Source of the DNA: Camarhynchus parvulus
Taxonomy: Eukaryota; Chordata; Aves; Passeriformes; Thraupidae
Direction of reading: 5' to 3'
Assembly (NCBI RefSeq): GCF_901933205.1
Contig: NC_044577.1
Coordinates: forward strand, 4,103,321 to 4,167,320
DNA: 64,000 nucleotides
Part shown: piece by piece, positions 1-19,300 of the stretch
How the letters are laid out: each line of letters begins with the position of its first letter
Position numbering within the stretch: position 1 is the stretch's first letter
Program-made: the position numbers and the translations under genes
Notes under the pieces: model-generated
What the model was told of the DNA's origin: nothing
Seen by the model: only the letters and a program-made list of their open reading frames with translations
Databases searched by the model: none

Positions 1-1
1 T

Positions 2-72
2 TTGGAACAGCTAAAGCTTATTTTGGCTGAAAGTGAAGGTGTAGAGCCAGATTCTCCTCTAGAAATACATAG
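2..72 (+). other. Coding-like open segment ending at a strong splice-donor match, cut by the window edge
   Basis: From base 2 one frame reads LEQLKLILAESEGVEP followed by DSPLEIHR. It ends in AG|gtaaga at 72/73, a near-consensus donor. Past that point the frame meets TAA. The composition (E, L, S and P rich) looks protein-like, but the stretch is only 24 codons, so an open frame is not significant by itself. It does not match any part of ERBB4 that I know, and I do not recognise the protein. It could be an exon of a nested or overlapping transcript, a retrocopy fragment, or chance. Confidence 0.25.
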
Positions 73-2565
73 GTAAGAAGACAAAGTTTGGTTGAGGATG
101 GCACTAAGTCTAGCAGACTGAAAAGGAGAGTTGGGTATCTTCCAGGTGTAAAATGGGTGAAATCTGAGAGATATTCAAAGCAGCAAAATGCCAGTGCATT
201 TCTAATGAAGGTTATTAATCCCTGGAATGATTTTCTGTGGTAATGTTCTCTTCTCCAGCACTAGACTTGTGAAATCAAGACTGGGAATTTTTTCCTCCAA
301 GCAAGATGAGTTTGTGCAGAGCTTGGAGGCAGAGGGTGGTGTGGCTCCTCCTGCCATGGGACAGGACACTTGAATGTCTGTGACAATAATTTCCAGCTGT
401 GATCAGCTCATGATCTAAGCTGCAATGTCCTTTAAATTTTGAGTCAGAGTACTGAGTTGGACAGAGACAAGCAAATCCAGCTGCTGAATCCTGGGCTTTG
501 GCTCCTGACAGCTGTGGGTGAGGCACAGAGTTCCACATGACTTTACACAAGATTTCTGTTCTGTTCACACATGCTTGCTCATTAGCAGTTAGGTCAGGTG
601 AAACTCTGAGTTTTCAGACTGTCCTTTTCTAGGAGAGATGAGAAACTCATTCAGATCTTATCTGTACTTTTGTCAAAAAGCTTCATGCCTTTTTTTTTTT
701 TTCAATCTGATGTAAATTTTTAATGACACCATTTTCACTTGCTGGTGAACAAGATCTTTTGCAGACATATTGGCTGTTTCATCAATAGAAGATAATGTTG
801 AAAATCATTTCTGTAGTTATCTGAGATTGAACAAATGATAAAACAGGCAAGGAAAGATTATGGGATAATGTGAAGAGCAGGTGCTGGCTAGTTCTGATCG
901 AGCTTGTCTTTGGCAGAGGGTTGTGAGGAGGTAACTGTATTTGCCTGTTGTGTACATTTCTCAGCAGAGCTGGTAGTTTCTCATACTAGAGAGTTGTGGC
1001 ATTCATGTAGAAATCTGAGAACAAATACAACCTCATCCTCAGGACAAGGGCCAAGCCTTGGTTAAACATGGTCCAGTCATGATGTAATCCCTGATTTGTC
1101 AGCGATACAAAGTTTTTCTAGTAGTGCCTAAAGGAAAACACTCTGAAATGCAACCTTTTTAATGAAAAGTGTGGACTTTTTCCTCATACAATTTGTCTTG
1201 GACTCCCAGTACTCTGCCTGTGACATAGTGTGTCCTTTGGAAACACAGGATTTCAAAGCAATACACCACTGTTGGACACCTCTTAAAATGCTCACCTGGA
1301 TTTTTATGACATGTTCTTATTGTGTTCACTGTTCCATTTTAACTCAGAGTTCTCTACTTGTAAATCAAGTTATCTTTAGATGTGTCACTGAAGTTAGGTA
1401 GTACAGATGTGTCTTAGAAGGCACAGAAGCTGTAAAGCACCATAACATGGGTGAAAAGAAGTGGTGACAGCAGAAAAGTAAAAGGAAGCAAAAGGATGGA
1501 AGGTGTAGTTTTATTAGTTGCCATTTCTTTTGCTCAAGTTAATCCCTGTGGAATCTGTAGGCCTGATGTCAGTGTAGGTCATGCTGAAGAGGAGGCAAGA
1601 CACTGCAATCCCTGGTTTTGGTGATAAAGTTTGTTCATCTGCAAATTGATCAGAAAATAATGCTGGGAACAAGGACAGGGTATGCAGATCCTGTAGACTG
1701 GTTGGTCAGAAGCAAAGAAACTGCAGTGATGTGATAGACTGGAGGGAAGATGTGTAATTCCAGAGTTACACATGTAATTCAGCAGCATGGCAGTGGCTAA
1801 ACCCATCTCCTCCAAGTTCCCAGCAGGCTGGAATCAGCCATGGGGATATTTTCAGTTCATGCCAGTGGTGGCTGTATCCATGGGCATTGCTCTGCTTAAG
1901 TGAATAGCCTTCCTTAAAAAATATGTGCGAATTTCAGAAGTAAATCACCTCTTTCCCTGCCCCTAATGGACCGATGAAGGGAAAAAAATGAAAAGGTAAA
2001 AAGTATCCCTGCATTAAAATGGACCACTAGTTGTTAATATGCATAGTCTCAATCACAGCAAGGATAATAGGCAAAGAACAGATTGAAGAGATAATATCCT
2101 TGCTTTAAAAGTGTCCCATCTCCCATAGATATGCTTTTCCCTCCCTTGTGGCAGGGATGTCCTCTGCATGTGAATAACTTGGTGAAGTTCAGTGCTGTTT
2201 CACTTCAGCTCTGGGTGAATTCTCTCTGCTTCCAGTTCCTGGATCAACCAGTGGATCAGGGCTGCATATTCCAAACTTGGGGATGCTTGAGTCAGCTTTT
2301 AATCAATGGGTTTTTAAAATAGGGGAGCAGTTTCCAGCAAACTCCCAGTGAGAAGAAGGGTATCACTAAGAAAGCAAGCCAAAACCTATAGCTGTATCAG
2401 TATGGTTGGACATACTCTCTCAAGGTTTCATCAGCCTTTTTGTGCTGCTGATCACTGAAAAACTTCAAATACACATATTTTTGAAGTGGAATGAGAAGCA
2501 ATCCCTCTCTCCCTCATGACAAAGGCAGGGGAAAAAAAAAGGTATTGAAGCCTTCTCTCTCCTTG

Positions 2566-2632
2566 TTTTTATTTTATTTTATTTTATTTTTTTATTTTAT
2601 TTTATTTTATTTTATTTTATTTTATTTTATTA
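2566..2632. repeat. TTTTA pentanucleotide microsatellite
   Basis: This is a near-perfect run of (TTTTA) units of about 67 bp, with one extra T block in the middle. It follows a short A run and a CT-rich stretch. Confidence 0.95.
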
Positions 2633-4157
2633 CCTCTAATGAGCTTCAGACTCTGTGAGACGTAAAAGGCACAAAAACTCAGCAGGATCCACTACCTGCC
2701 AGAATACTGGTACTTAGGTTTGGGGATTTGGTGGAATGGGGAAAGGGAGGGAGTTGTGAATGGAAGAGGAAAAAAGATTTTTAAGCTGGATCGCTGTTTC
2801 CCCAGATGCTCGGCCTGTTCTGTTCTGGAATTTTAGCAGCTGTTGGAAGACGAGTTTCTTTAACATTTAAAAGCTGTACAGATAAAGCAGTAAATTCCAG
2901 AATATTCTATCATACAGAAATTTGGGAGAAGGAAGAGCTATTTTACTAAATTATTATTTATCTCAATGTGGGCTGTACTTTACTACAAAACAATCCTAAT
3001 AGAAGAGCAGTAGGAGAGTCGGGGTTGCTCTTAGCAGCACCCTCACCATGGCCATATGCTGCTTTCCTAACCCAGTCCCATCTGTGACTGGAGGTGGTGG
3101 GAGGCTGCTATGTACACAAACACAGCCCCATGGTCAGCAGAGCTGAGATGATGCTCACAAAGGGGCCAAGGTTTCCCTTGGCTCCTTCACAGCCCGTGGA
3201 GTGGATTGGATTCCTTTGGCTGGCTGTGGATATGGAGGAGAGCAGTGACAGTGGGTGAGTTTGGAACTTCTGTGCTCAACTTTTCTTCTTAGAATGGCCT
3301 TTGGGGAAATGCTGGCAGTGGGATGATGACTAGAATTAAGAGGAGTTGCAAGATACTCCAGAGTTTCTCTCTGCTTCATTTGGTAACATAAGAATGACTG
3401 ATAAGTTATTAACATAGAAGAACTTCTGGGCATAGTATCATATAGGAGGTGATCCTCTCTAAACCTATGTCAGGAACAGGATATCAGTTTTATATGAGCT
3501 TTTTCCCCAGTAAGCAAAAGGGGTTTTCTAATGATTGATGTAATTTGTGTAGGATGTTTAGACAGTCTGCTATTCCAGTAAAATAATAGTGATAAATCCA
3601 AAAGCAGCATCAGGCATACTCAAAGAAATTCCTTATGCTCTGTTCTTTATCTGCCTTCAATTTTCCTCCATATTTATGAGCACTGGCTGCATTTCTTTCC
3701 TGCTATGCTCTACAAAGATAAATTCTGCATATTTAGAACTCAAGTGATGAGTAGCTAAAATCTGTGTTGAAGCTAACAGCACCATGGCCATTGCTAGTGT
3801 TCTAATAAATGTCTCAAATACTCTATTTATATAAACATGCCAGTGCAGAGTGAAGTGTGACTGTTTTGATTTAGGCTTTGGAGGAAAGATTTTTATCTGT
3901 GGGTGTGCATGAATGTACATAATACATGAAAGATATGATGCATATTTCCAAACACATCCTGCTACAAATCCTCCATGCACTCTCATCTCAAACATAGGTC
4001 CAAAAGATGCTTTAGTGCCACCACTTGTTAAAAAACCTCAGCTGAAACCCACATGAGCTCTTATTACAGAACAAATTATTGGATATGAAAAGAAACTTGA
4101 AGATTGGGAACACAGTGTGATAGTTCTGTTCTCATCTGTTTGTCATGTCCCATTTTG

Positions 4158-4405
4158 TTATCATAGAATCAGAGAATGGTTTGGGTTGGAAGGGACCTTA
4201 AAGATCACCTTGTTCCACCCCTGGCCATGGGCAGGGATACCTTCCACTGTCCCAGGTTGCTCCCGGCCCCATCCAGCCTGGCCTTGGGCACTTCCTGGGA
4301 TGGGGCAGCCACAGCTTGTCTGGGCACCTGTGCCAGAACCTCTCCACCCTCACAGGGAAAAGTTTCTGCCATATATATGATCTAAATTTCCCCCCTTTCA
4401 GTTTT
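4158..4405 (-). mobile_element. CR1 LINE 3' end (truncated)
   Basis: The + strand opens with atcatagaatcagagaatgg, the reverse complement of the avian CR1 terminal repeat. It continues with the well-known segment gggttggaagggacctta and the cleric-like run of 3' untranslated CR1 sequence. The element therefore lies on the minus strand, with its 3' end at the left. Similarity fades near 4405. CR1 copies are normally 5'-truncated like this one. No open reverse-transcriptase segment is left. Confidence 0.93.
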
Positions 4406-5210
4406 GATGTTTGGTTTTTCTCTTCTGCCAGTGTCCAGTGCTGAACCTTAGTCTGACTGTTCCCTTCAGTGCAGGGGCTTGTTCCCCTTGGAGAGGTGCT
4501 TGGGCAGAGGTTGGGGCTCTCTTCAACGTACAGATTTTTTTTTCATAAAGGAGAAACATAAATCCTAAAGAATTCAGAGAAAGGAATCTGGTTCAGAATG
4601 TCAGACTTGGTCCCCAAGTATAGTCTTTGGAGGCTCTCTACTGTGAATTACTCCTGGAGCTTGAGAAGCAAATGCTTGCTGTCCCAAATGACTCAAAGCT
4701 GGAACAGGAAGGAGTCCAGTGTTCTCAACCACTTAAAATATCTGCTCTGTGCTCCTTAAATCTTCTGAATGAGTACTTTCAGGAAAGACTGGCATTCCAA
4801 AAAATCAGGCACATATAAAAACAGAGATAAATGCATTTTCTGAAGAAAGAAGTTGATTTGCAAAATAGAGTAAAAATGAAGGACATGAGGTAGAGAAACC
4901 TTCTTGTAGCCCATTAGAGGTAGACAATCCACCTGTGCAGTCTCCAGGCAGAGTCTCATTTGGGTTTGGATATTTCTTCTGTTGAATAGCTCAATTTCAG
5001 CAAACACTTAACTGAACTTCAGTGAATTACAAGCACTTTCCACTAGTGGAATTAAAAAAGTATTTAAAAAGATAACAAAAGGAAAAGCAAAATATTCAAG
5101 CAGTTCTTCTCCTGATAGTTATTTAAAATACTCCTGAACGTTCTTTCATGTTCTCCATTCTTTGTATTTATAAAAACCTATTGCAGAGCAGAATGTTCCA
5201 GTTTTGAGCT

Positions 5211-5896
5211 TGTCTTGGTTTGAAAAGACAGGTGTCTGCTAAGGAAGGCAGGAGCCTCTCTTGAAATAGAGAATGTAAACCCTCTCCCTCTGAATTATTG
5301 TGATTTTGAAAGGGGCTCTCAGGCAAAGATATGGGAATAGGAAGAACAATTCTTTACTAGGAAAATTAAAAATACAAATGCAGTAATACAAAAAAACCAC
5401 CGAGAGAGTAGGAACAGGAGCTGACCCCCTGTGTGTCAGGGTGCTGGCACAGTCCCATCCCATGGGGGCTCAGCCCTCCTGCAGTGCCAGCTGTGGTTCT
5501 GCTGGAGCAGGGATCCTGCACAAGGGGGGAGTTTTCCTCTGAAGCTCCAGGGCTGCTGGAGATGGGCCTGGGCTCCCTCTGGGAATGCAGGGGAGAAGAA
5601 AGCTGCTCCTCTGGGAATGCAGTGGGCAAAGGCTGCTGTGCTGTTCCAAATGTCAGATTCTATCCAGGTAGGAATGCTTGGCTCCTCCCCTGGGCAGAGC
5701 AGCTCCCAGTGGGATGATGGAATTTTATCAGCCGTGCAGGGACACTCAGTGGCCATGAACAGAAGAGATCTCCTGGAGGGAGGATGGGTTGTGGGAGAGA
5801 TAAACAAACCTGCCCAGATAACAGAAGAGAACTGCCCCACCTCTGACAGATGGGAAGAGAATACACAGCCCCAGGCACATCTTCCAACCTAAGATA
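5211..5896 (-). mobile_element. Solo LTR, ERVL-type avian endogenous retrovirus (copy 1)
   Basis: The element begins TGTCTTGGTTTG on the + strand and ends CCTAAGATA, a decayed form of the CCCAGGACA end seen in the sister copy at 37437-38144. It is flanked by the 5-bp target duplication GAGCT (5206-5210 and 5897-5901), which fixes the ends. It aligns along its full length with the copy at 37437. Orientation is inferred as minus, from an AGTAAAGAA polyadenylation-like signal on that strand. I see no internal retroviral genes, so it is a solo LTR left by recombination. Frames over it in several phases are LTR sequence, not genes. Confidence 0.88.
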
Positions 5897-8800
5897 GAGC
5901 TACAGTGTGGATTGTCCATGTGACCCAGCTCCCACTGGATGTTTGGGTACCCACAGATTTGATGTGGGTTCCACATTTCATGTGTTCCTCCAGGAATTTA
6001 ACAGGCCCTGCCATGGCTTGTGCTGCTCCCTGGTGCTCCTGGATGTGACAGTGAATGAACAGCAAACAGTGCCGCAAAGCAGGCCGTGCTTCTACTGGAG
6101 AAAAGTGTGTTTTCTGGATGAATAATTTCATGTTCACAGGCATGATGAGCCACTGACTGCCACTGGTTGCAGAGCAGCAGGCTGAATTGATTGCTTCTAA
6201 CAGGAATTCTTTATGCAGGGAGAAACTCCTGGAGTTAATGCTGATGGTTTTGATTTTAGAGCAGTCCATCAGCATCCATGGTCATTACAGCTCTAGTTTC
6301 CTTATTTAATGCAAAATATTATTGTTTGCAAAGAAAATGGGAAATATGACAACTTTATAAAGCAGATTGCTCTTTTACTTGCTGAACTGGTTCACCTGTG
6401 AGTTCAGTCTAGTGGATTTAACTGGCTTTGTGTCACAGATAAATCAATCTACATTATGTGGGGCCTGACTTGGCATATTTTAAAAAGAATGCTAATCTTT
6501 TTCTTTAAAGCACAAGCCTCAAAACAGAGTCACTGTGCAAGCTCTTAACAATAGCATTCCTTTTTAAAGTTGAGGCAGAAAAGAAAAATCTCAGCCTAAA
6601 AATGGCAGAGGTGCAAGAGATTTTATTGGGAATTTCAGTTTTAGAGGAGAAGCCCATAAAAAGCCTTGATATTGATGCTGTAATCCCAAAGATTTCAGTA
6701 GTTATTCCTAGTCAGATGTATTAACAGGGAGTTAATATTGAGTTCCTTGTAATTTAGAATGAAAACGTAAGAGAGTGGTAGTTCTAAATTATGCCATTCA
6801 GATTTTAAACCATTTTTTAAGAAATCCATTGTGCACTGTGTGTGGTAATAAAAATGCCACAGATTTTGAATACATATTAATGTGTAGAATGTTAGGCTGT
6901 AATAATTTTCAAAGCTCTACTTAATATTTCTTTCTTTATCCTCATTTACTTTTCTGAGTGAAATGGGAACTCCTACATTCTTAAAAAGGATGTGTGAGTA
7001 GAACACACCTTTACAGGCATTGATACAAGAACCAGTGTGGGTAAGAAAAAAGCAGTTTTGTCAACAGGTACATGTTTGTCCACATGAGCCTTGGCCAAAG
7101 TGAAAGCTCGGTCTGCTCTTTAGTGGTGTTTAACTGCTGAGTGCACCCAGACACAGACTGCAACCCTCAGGTCGTTCTACATTTTGAAAAGTTGTGGCTA
7201 GTTGACAGTTTGCCCATCTTTGGATTAAATGTGGATTTGGTAGTAATTGTGTAACTGTGAGATCAGCTGTGAGTTAAAATTTGTGTTTACTCCTGATAAA
7301 AACTCCCAATCTGCACATAAATAGGGCCATTTATCAGTATTCAAACACCCTCCGATTAGGAGGAGAGAGGGGGGAGGGTGAAGGGTTCTTGAAAAAGAGT
7401 ATAAAGCAAAGCAGTCTTGGTGAGAATAACATCAGATGAATCCTTGCCATCCCTGGGGTGAGCACCAGGCACTCTGGACCTTGTGGCTGTGGAACTTAGC
7501 ACAGCAGTTGTGAAACATCCACAAATTTGCTTCCCAGCCTGGCTGTTTATCTTGTATATTTTAAATACTAAGATTATCACTACAGGATTAGTAGAATCCA
7601 TCAGATCTCTGAAAGGACAGCTTCAAAGTTGGCTGAACCCCCACTGATGGAAGGAGTGAGGAATGCAGGGTGTGGGAAGCATCCATCAGGAGAAAATAAT
7701 GCCATGGTAAAACAAGGATTTGTGAGAAGGAACTGCTTAGCAAGCACTCAAGGTTGTAATGAATCCTGTTTGGATATACAGATAAAAACTCCACGCAGGA
7801 GGAAGCTGATACAGGAACTTGGAGCCTTCTAAGAGCTTGGCTTCAAAGCTCAGTTTCTTTACATCTCAGACCAGGTGGGTCAGTGCCAAGGATGGAGAAG
7901 CAGGTGGTGTTTGTCAGCTTTACTCCATGGACCACAGCTCCATTTCCTCTCCCCTTCCTGCTGCACTCTGCAGTCTAGAGTGTGAGACCAACCCTGTACT
8001 CATCCAAATCAGTAGTTAGGCTTTAATATCTGATCTCAGGGCACTGTGGGAATTGCAGGTGTCCTGCTCTTTTGGAGTGGATGAAATGGTGTGAGCCCTG
8101 CTGCTGAGCATCCCTGTCCATCTTGGAATACTAACTTTGAACTCAGTGTCAGCTTTGGTGTGTGGAAGTGGGTGTTAGGTGTTTCTAAATGTGAAAACAC
8201 AGTACCCTTTAAAAAAGAAATACATATATATTATTCATTTCTCCTAAGGGACTACTGGAATATTTCTTTCAACTTTTAGCCACAGATACACAGTTTCTAG
8301 TTTAAGAGGCTGGTTTTTCATGTTATGGGGGGTTTTTCCCTCCTACAGCCTCCCCAGCTGATGCCTTTTCCACTTATTAATTGGTATTCTGTCCTCAGTT
8401 GAGGGAGGGATGTGGGATAACAAATTAATTATATAGGGTTGAACTATGATTCAGGGCCATGTTTCTTGGGCTGCTAAGCCTGTTTTGATGAGCATGAAAA
8501 TCCAGAAACACCTTGCAGAGATTGTTTCCATCCTCTGGAGTAGATTTCCAGTGTGTAAAGGAAAGCAGTGGCTGTATCAGGAGTTTCCTGTTGGTGGGTT
8601 AGTGGTGGAGCTGTAAGAAATGTCAGCCAGGATTGACTTTTGGCTGCCCATTAATTAGGCTGGGCAGGCAGGACTGACATGGAACTTTAGCTTTCCCGAG
8701 CTATTCAGCCCTCCATGCTTTAAAAAATTACTTTAACATGATGGAGGCTTTTGATAGTGCATTTTTTGTCTTTTCATCAGCATTGCTCATGGAATTAATT

Positions 8801-10342
8801 TTAAGTGGGCAGTAGTCTGAGAGGGGCAAATGTCAGGAATTGCAGTCATGGAGGTGGCTGTGGGGCAGTAATGTAACAAAAGTGACTGGATTAAGCCCTT
8901 AATGCCACCAGAGAAAAGGAGATTTGTGTGTCCAGCTGCCTGTGAAGCCAAACAGTTTGTTAGGTGCATGTGCAAAAAAGGATTGGATTGAAAAAAAACA
9001 AAATGAGAGAAGGTTTTGTGACTTCAGCAGCAGTTCTGGTCAGTGCCACCTTGCCGGGATCTGTGTTGAACAGCCCCAGCAATGGCCCAGTAGAAAGGTA
9101 AACAGCTTAGTGGAATTCATCAGGGTATTAAAGGTAAGGCTCTGCAAGCATGAAAATAAGCAGAGAACTGAGGCAGGAGAACTGATATTAGCAGAACGAT
9201 ATTAGCAGAACAGAGAGAAAAAGCAAAGTCAACTCAACAAACACGTGAAAATAGCCCCAGTGATGGGGTGGCACCCTGAAAACTGGGCTTAGGAAATAAT
9301 CCAGGTGCGATTGAAAGCAGTGTGAAGTGATAACAGGGAACTGTGGCTGCAGAGACTTGGCATCTGGTCCTGGAGCAAATAAACCTGAGTTGTTGACTTT
9401 GGGGCTTAGCTCAGCAGCAGAGAGAGGAGAAGGTGCTGGCTATGTGACCACATCCGAGGCTGGGGTGTTTGTGACTTACAGGATTTAGTGCAAGGGTAGT
9501 GGATTTGGGAGTCAAGGCAATTGATCAGTATTTGAGTGGAAAATACATTTTTAATGTATTTTACTGATTTATTTAGCATTTAAATGCATTAGTTTATTGC
9601 ACATTGTACTGTCCCTTTCAAGCTTCTTTTTAAGCTTGCTTGATAATATGTTTAGGTGGTACCTCCTAAAAATTTAGGTATAATGTAGCATATTTCACAT
9701 TAGCAACTAAAATGCTTGTTTGGTAAAGTCATGAAAAATTTCTTTGTTTTCAATTACCTACTAAAAATGAGGACATTCTTTCAAAGTCATTGAGAGTTCA
9801 CATGATGAATCATAAAGATCCATTTTGAACCCCCCTTGTACTCTATAACAATAGAAGAGCTACAAACTTCATTTCATTTTCTTCATTACTTATTATGTCC
9901 CCTTTAGAACCATTTCTTTATTATAGTCTATCATGTAAATATTATTTGGACTACTTTTAGAGTACACAGCGCTATAAAACTCCAATTACTTACTTTGACA
10001 ACTGTTATGTTAGTCATTAATATGCACCTTAAAGCTGAGAGTTCTCCTGCTTGTTTAGTCACTCTGTGGTTTGGTGGTGTTTGTTAAAAATTATATGACT
10101 GCTCGTACAGCATAAAAATGAATTTTAAAAATTCCTCTGCTCAAGAGCATTAGGCAGTACAAGCTCCATAGGAAGCTTTTGGTGGCCGGTGTTTTTCATA
10201 ATTGCCTGTTAAAATAGTTTTTTACAATGTAGAAAGACATGTTAACAAAGAGGGGTATTGTGTGGGGTGGATATTCCAGATTCTTTAGCTCTGCACTCAA
10301 AATCACAGACTAAGCACTGGGGTTAGAAAGGACAATGTGTTT

Positions 10343-10363
10343 GGAGGAGGAGGAGGAGGAGGA
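10343..10363. repeat. GGA trinucleotide repeat
   Basis: Seven consecutive GGA units follow ggacaatgtgttt. The run is purine-only on the + strand and short. Confidence 0.9.
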
Positions 10364-11359
10364 AGTGGTACTGGTCTCATGTTCTCCAAACGCCATAACT
10401 CATTTTGCAGCCAGACAACATTCCCTTTCCTTTATTTGCAAGCTTAGAGTTTCCATCAGGAAGTCTGTAAACTGCAATAGGCCTTTGTGGTAATGTGTTT
10501 ACCCTGGGAAAACGTGGATATAAATAAATTTAAATACTGGATGTGGGAGTGTGAGGCTTTCTCAGTGATAATGTAGACACACCTTCATGCACCATGCCAG
10601 ATGAGATGGCACTGCTTCAGGAAAGGTTGTAAAAATAAAGAATAAAGAAAGGGTTATATAAAACAATTTAGTATTTCTGAGGGAGACTCTAAAATTTTCT
10701 GTAGCTGTGTGGTACATTTTTATTAATAGGCTGTAATGTACCTTTCATCATCATTCAGATGTAACTGAGGGAGGCTTTTAGAGCACAGCAGTGACATTTC
10801 CACAATCTTGACAACAGTTAATCTATGTCCTGGGCTTACCAGGCAATGGTTTCTGCACCATTGTACTCTGCAGTTGTCATGCTGTGGTTTTACCCATCTT
10901 TTCAGCAACTCTGCAGCCATTGTTAGAGGGATGTCAAATGCTCTGAGTGTGTTCATGTTGGCAAGTTGTTGGTATGCTGTGAAAATGCCCAATTTAAGGT
11001 ACTGCTATGAGTTTTTCTCTGGAGGGAGCCTGATTTCTCCATTGCCTGTGTAGGTGATCTCCCCATCTTGCCTGTGAAATTCCCTCTCACTTCCTCCATG
11101 CTCAGGAAGGCACATTGTGTTTCCATTCTGGGAATTTTTCGTGAGCTTGTTTTCCCCTGAATGCAGGAGCCCATGAGCTGATGGGGTGGAACCAAAGTCA
11201 GCACGGGCAGATCTCTCACAGGAACCTGCAGATACCTGTGTCCTCATTTTGCCATTGCAGATTTGCATTTGCCATCAAAGTGCATGTTGTGTTTCCTTGT
11301 CCACACGACTCCTCACATGTGCATGGGGGTTTGTAAACAAAAATTGGCATAATGATTAA

Positions 11360-16398
<5,039 letters not shown>

Positions 16399-19300
16399 TA
16401 ACCCACAGAGGTTGTAAAGATAAATTCCTGCCAGTTTTCTTTCTTTATATTTAATTGTACACAGCACCTGACAGGGCTGGGTTTTCCACTGCATGTGCCC
16501 CAAGATACTTGCAGTTTTCTAATAATTTAGTATAAGACTAAAACTCCTCTGTCTCATGGGCCAAATATTGTATCTTCCTGTGGCAGAAAAGTCATGGAAG
16601 AGAGAGGAGGAGTTGCAGGGGAGGATCTTACCATGCATGCAGGTCTGTATTGGTGTAGAACTCACAGGAACAGAAATTCAGCTCAGTTTTCCGCCACTTT
16701 AGTTTTCCAAGACTCTGGGAGCTGGCAGCAGCAGCAAGGCATAACAGGGAGAAGGGGAAAATTAAAATATGCTGGATTTAAAAGCCCTTTTGCTTTACTA
16801 ATCTGAAATACCATGGAAGAGAGGTCAAGATGGTAATTTCCATGAATGTTCTATGATCACAGAGGCTTTGCACTCAGTTTTCAGCTCTGTGTCAAGATCA
16901 AGGCTTACTGACACCATGAATCTTTATGTCTTATTCAGTGACAATTTTTTGACAAGTCATAGAAATTTGCACTCTTTTTGTAGGTCCCTCTTGTGAACTT
17001 AAAAATTGCATGTGACTTTTAAGTCTTGCTGATCGGTTCAGTGTGTAGGCCTAATTTGTTAGCATTAATGAGACTGTAAACCACAAGGAGAAGGTATTCC
17101 CATTATTGTATAGTCTGTTCTTCCACCTAGAAGTGAACAGAAATGTGCAGTTGTGGATTTATGTGTTCCAGACAGCTGTTTCATGTCTGAGTTCTTAGGC
17201 AGTTGAAGGAAGGCTGTGTAGAGGAAGGGATTTCCTGTGTTTTTTAAAGAGCACTGCACATTTATGTTGGTTAGAACATTTCCAACCTTGATGATTCTAT
17301 CAGTCGGTGGTTCTGTTGCATTCAGTGATCATTTTGCACAAATAATAATAAAAAAAGGCAGTTTTGGCACTGTTGAAAAGGAATTAATTGCACTAAAAGG
17401 ATAACAAGTATTAGACATTTTTTGCTTAATGGACAAAGAGTCTTGCTAATAATAGAGCTCCTCAAAGAGAAGAGATGAACTGGATGTCAGTGGTCAGTCA
17501 GTGATACACACTCCAGCCTAAAGGTATTGTTATCACTGTGTGGAGCTGAGCAATTTGTACCAGATCAAGATCTGACCCCTGATCTGATAGAGAAGTGGCA
17601 GTAATATCTCCTCTTCTGATACTGATTAACCTTGAAGCAAAGAAAACATAAGGTCCTTGGTAAAAGGCAAAGTTGCTTGTCTGAGGTTTCGTGGCTCAGC
17701 TTAGGTCAGTTTAGTTCACTGGACCATTCTTCCCCCCAGTGTTTGCATCAGAACATCTGATAAATGGCTCAGAAATGAAGAGGCTTTTGGGAACTCTGGA
17801 GATTTTTGGCTGTATAGTTACAGTAGGAAAGGTTTCTCTTTAAATTAATAGTTTCTCCTGAGTCTCTGACCCAGAGGCTGCAAGATGAGAGAAAAGTTAA
17901 AGTTGTTTTGAGTTCTTGAGGTTAAAAATAACCCTTAGGTTGTTTTTAATCATAATAAAAAAGAATTAGACTTCATCATTAGTTGATACAAGTGGCAATA
18001 AGGAGAAATAATATGCTTTCTATCAGTGCTGCTTTTGATATATGTGCAGTGATTTGTAATCCTTTTCTGTACTGCATTAATGAAGATGATTAAATTTCAT
18101 TCTTGTGAAATAATTGCTCATCCAGCTATACAGAGGTTCTTGCCATCCTTACCTCCTAAAGGTAAGTTGTTTAGCTCCTGAAACAAGGAATTTTCAAAGA
18201 GAATGACCTAAGCATAATTTATTGTTTTAATGCAATTACTCCTCCCTGTCCCAAAAATGACATAGTTTTAAACGTTTAAAAAAATAAGCCAAAATTTAAA
18301 TTATGAGGACATAACCTAAATATCTTTCACTGAAATGTAAGTTGGAGTGAAAAAATGTGGTTTATTCATTGTCACTTCAAGACTTTAGTCAGTATAAAAC
18401 TGGATACTGTTTACTCATTTTATGAGGAAATATTCAAATGTACATCTGAAAGCAGAATGCATCAGTTGTACTTGAGTAAAAAGAGTGTTATGAATAATGA
18501 TTGTTGGTTAAAAGCATTTGTGTCATATTTTGAAAGGTATATAGGTGGCTAAATGCCACTGTGGGCACGGTGGGGTTAATTCTTTCTTAAGAAGGGTCTG
18601 CCAGTGCTGGTAGTGAATGGGAAGAGGAGGTTAGTGGGAAGGTGTCATTACATGAGTCACACCCTTGGCTTTGTAGGTGTTTTGTCAGCAATTACTTCTT
18701 CCTGGGTTGGCAGAGTCCTTGTATCCAAAAGTTAGCATCCCTCTTGGAAAGGCTCTGGAAAATGGAAAGCCTTTGGTAAGCAGCAGTTTGTGTGCAGAGG
18801 GTGTACTTGGGACACTTCAGTGTCCACAGAAATGGCTGCTATAGATGTTAGTGGTCCTGTCCATCCCATAGACCTGCTGAAAACTTCTGATGCTGGCAGA
18901 ATGTGAGTCTAAAAGGGCTCTGTGAGCTCCTGAAATTCTGCTAAACTTTATGCTGAAGGAGTGAAGAAAAACAGTTTGGCTCCTGGGCTGTCAGTTCAGC
19001 AGCCTGCAGCCCTGCTAATGGAGCAGTAATGACTGCAATGCTATAATGCCTGATGGCAGTTCTGCTGCTCTGGCCAAGCACCTCCCATCAGGAGATGACG
19101 AATTGGCCACCATCCAAAAGCACAGCCCTTGTTTGGGGTTTTTCTTGAGGGAGCCACAGCAGAGTCTATTTTCCAGGCTTTCTCCACCCATTCCCAGCTA
19201 GCCCTTTCCCTTTGCTCCCTGTGTTTGTCCCTGGATTTATCTCTGCCGTAGGTCTGTGTCTGCTACAGCAGTACAAGCTGGAATCTGCTAAGTAGCCTCG

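Noticed and set aside
2566..2632. Poly(A)-tail signature of a retrogene
   Set aside because: It is a pure TTTTA microsatellite with no adjoining coding sequence on either strand.
5431..5892. Frames of 130-153 codons on both strands as possible genes
   Set aside because: The region is an LTR with a clear target duplication and a second copy at 37437. The peptides match no retroviral protein.
17266..17310. Small CR1 3' end (ccaaccttgatgattctat)
   Set aside because: The similarity covers under 25 bases without the rest of the CR1 tail, so it is too short to call.
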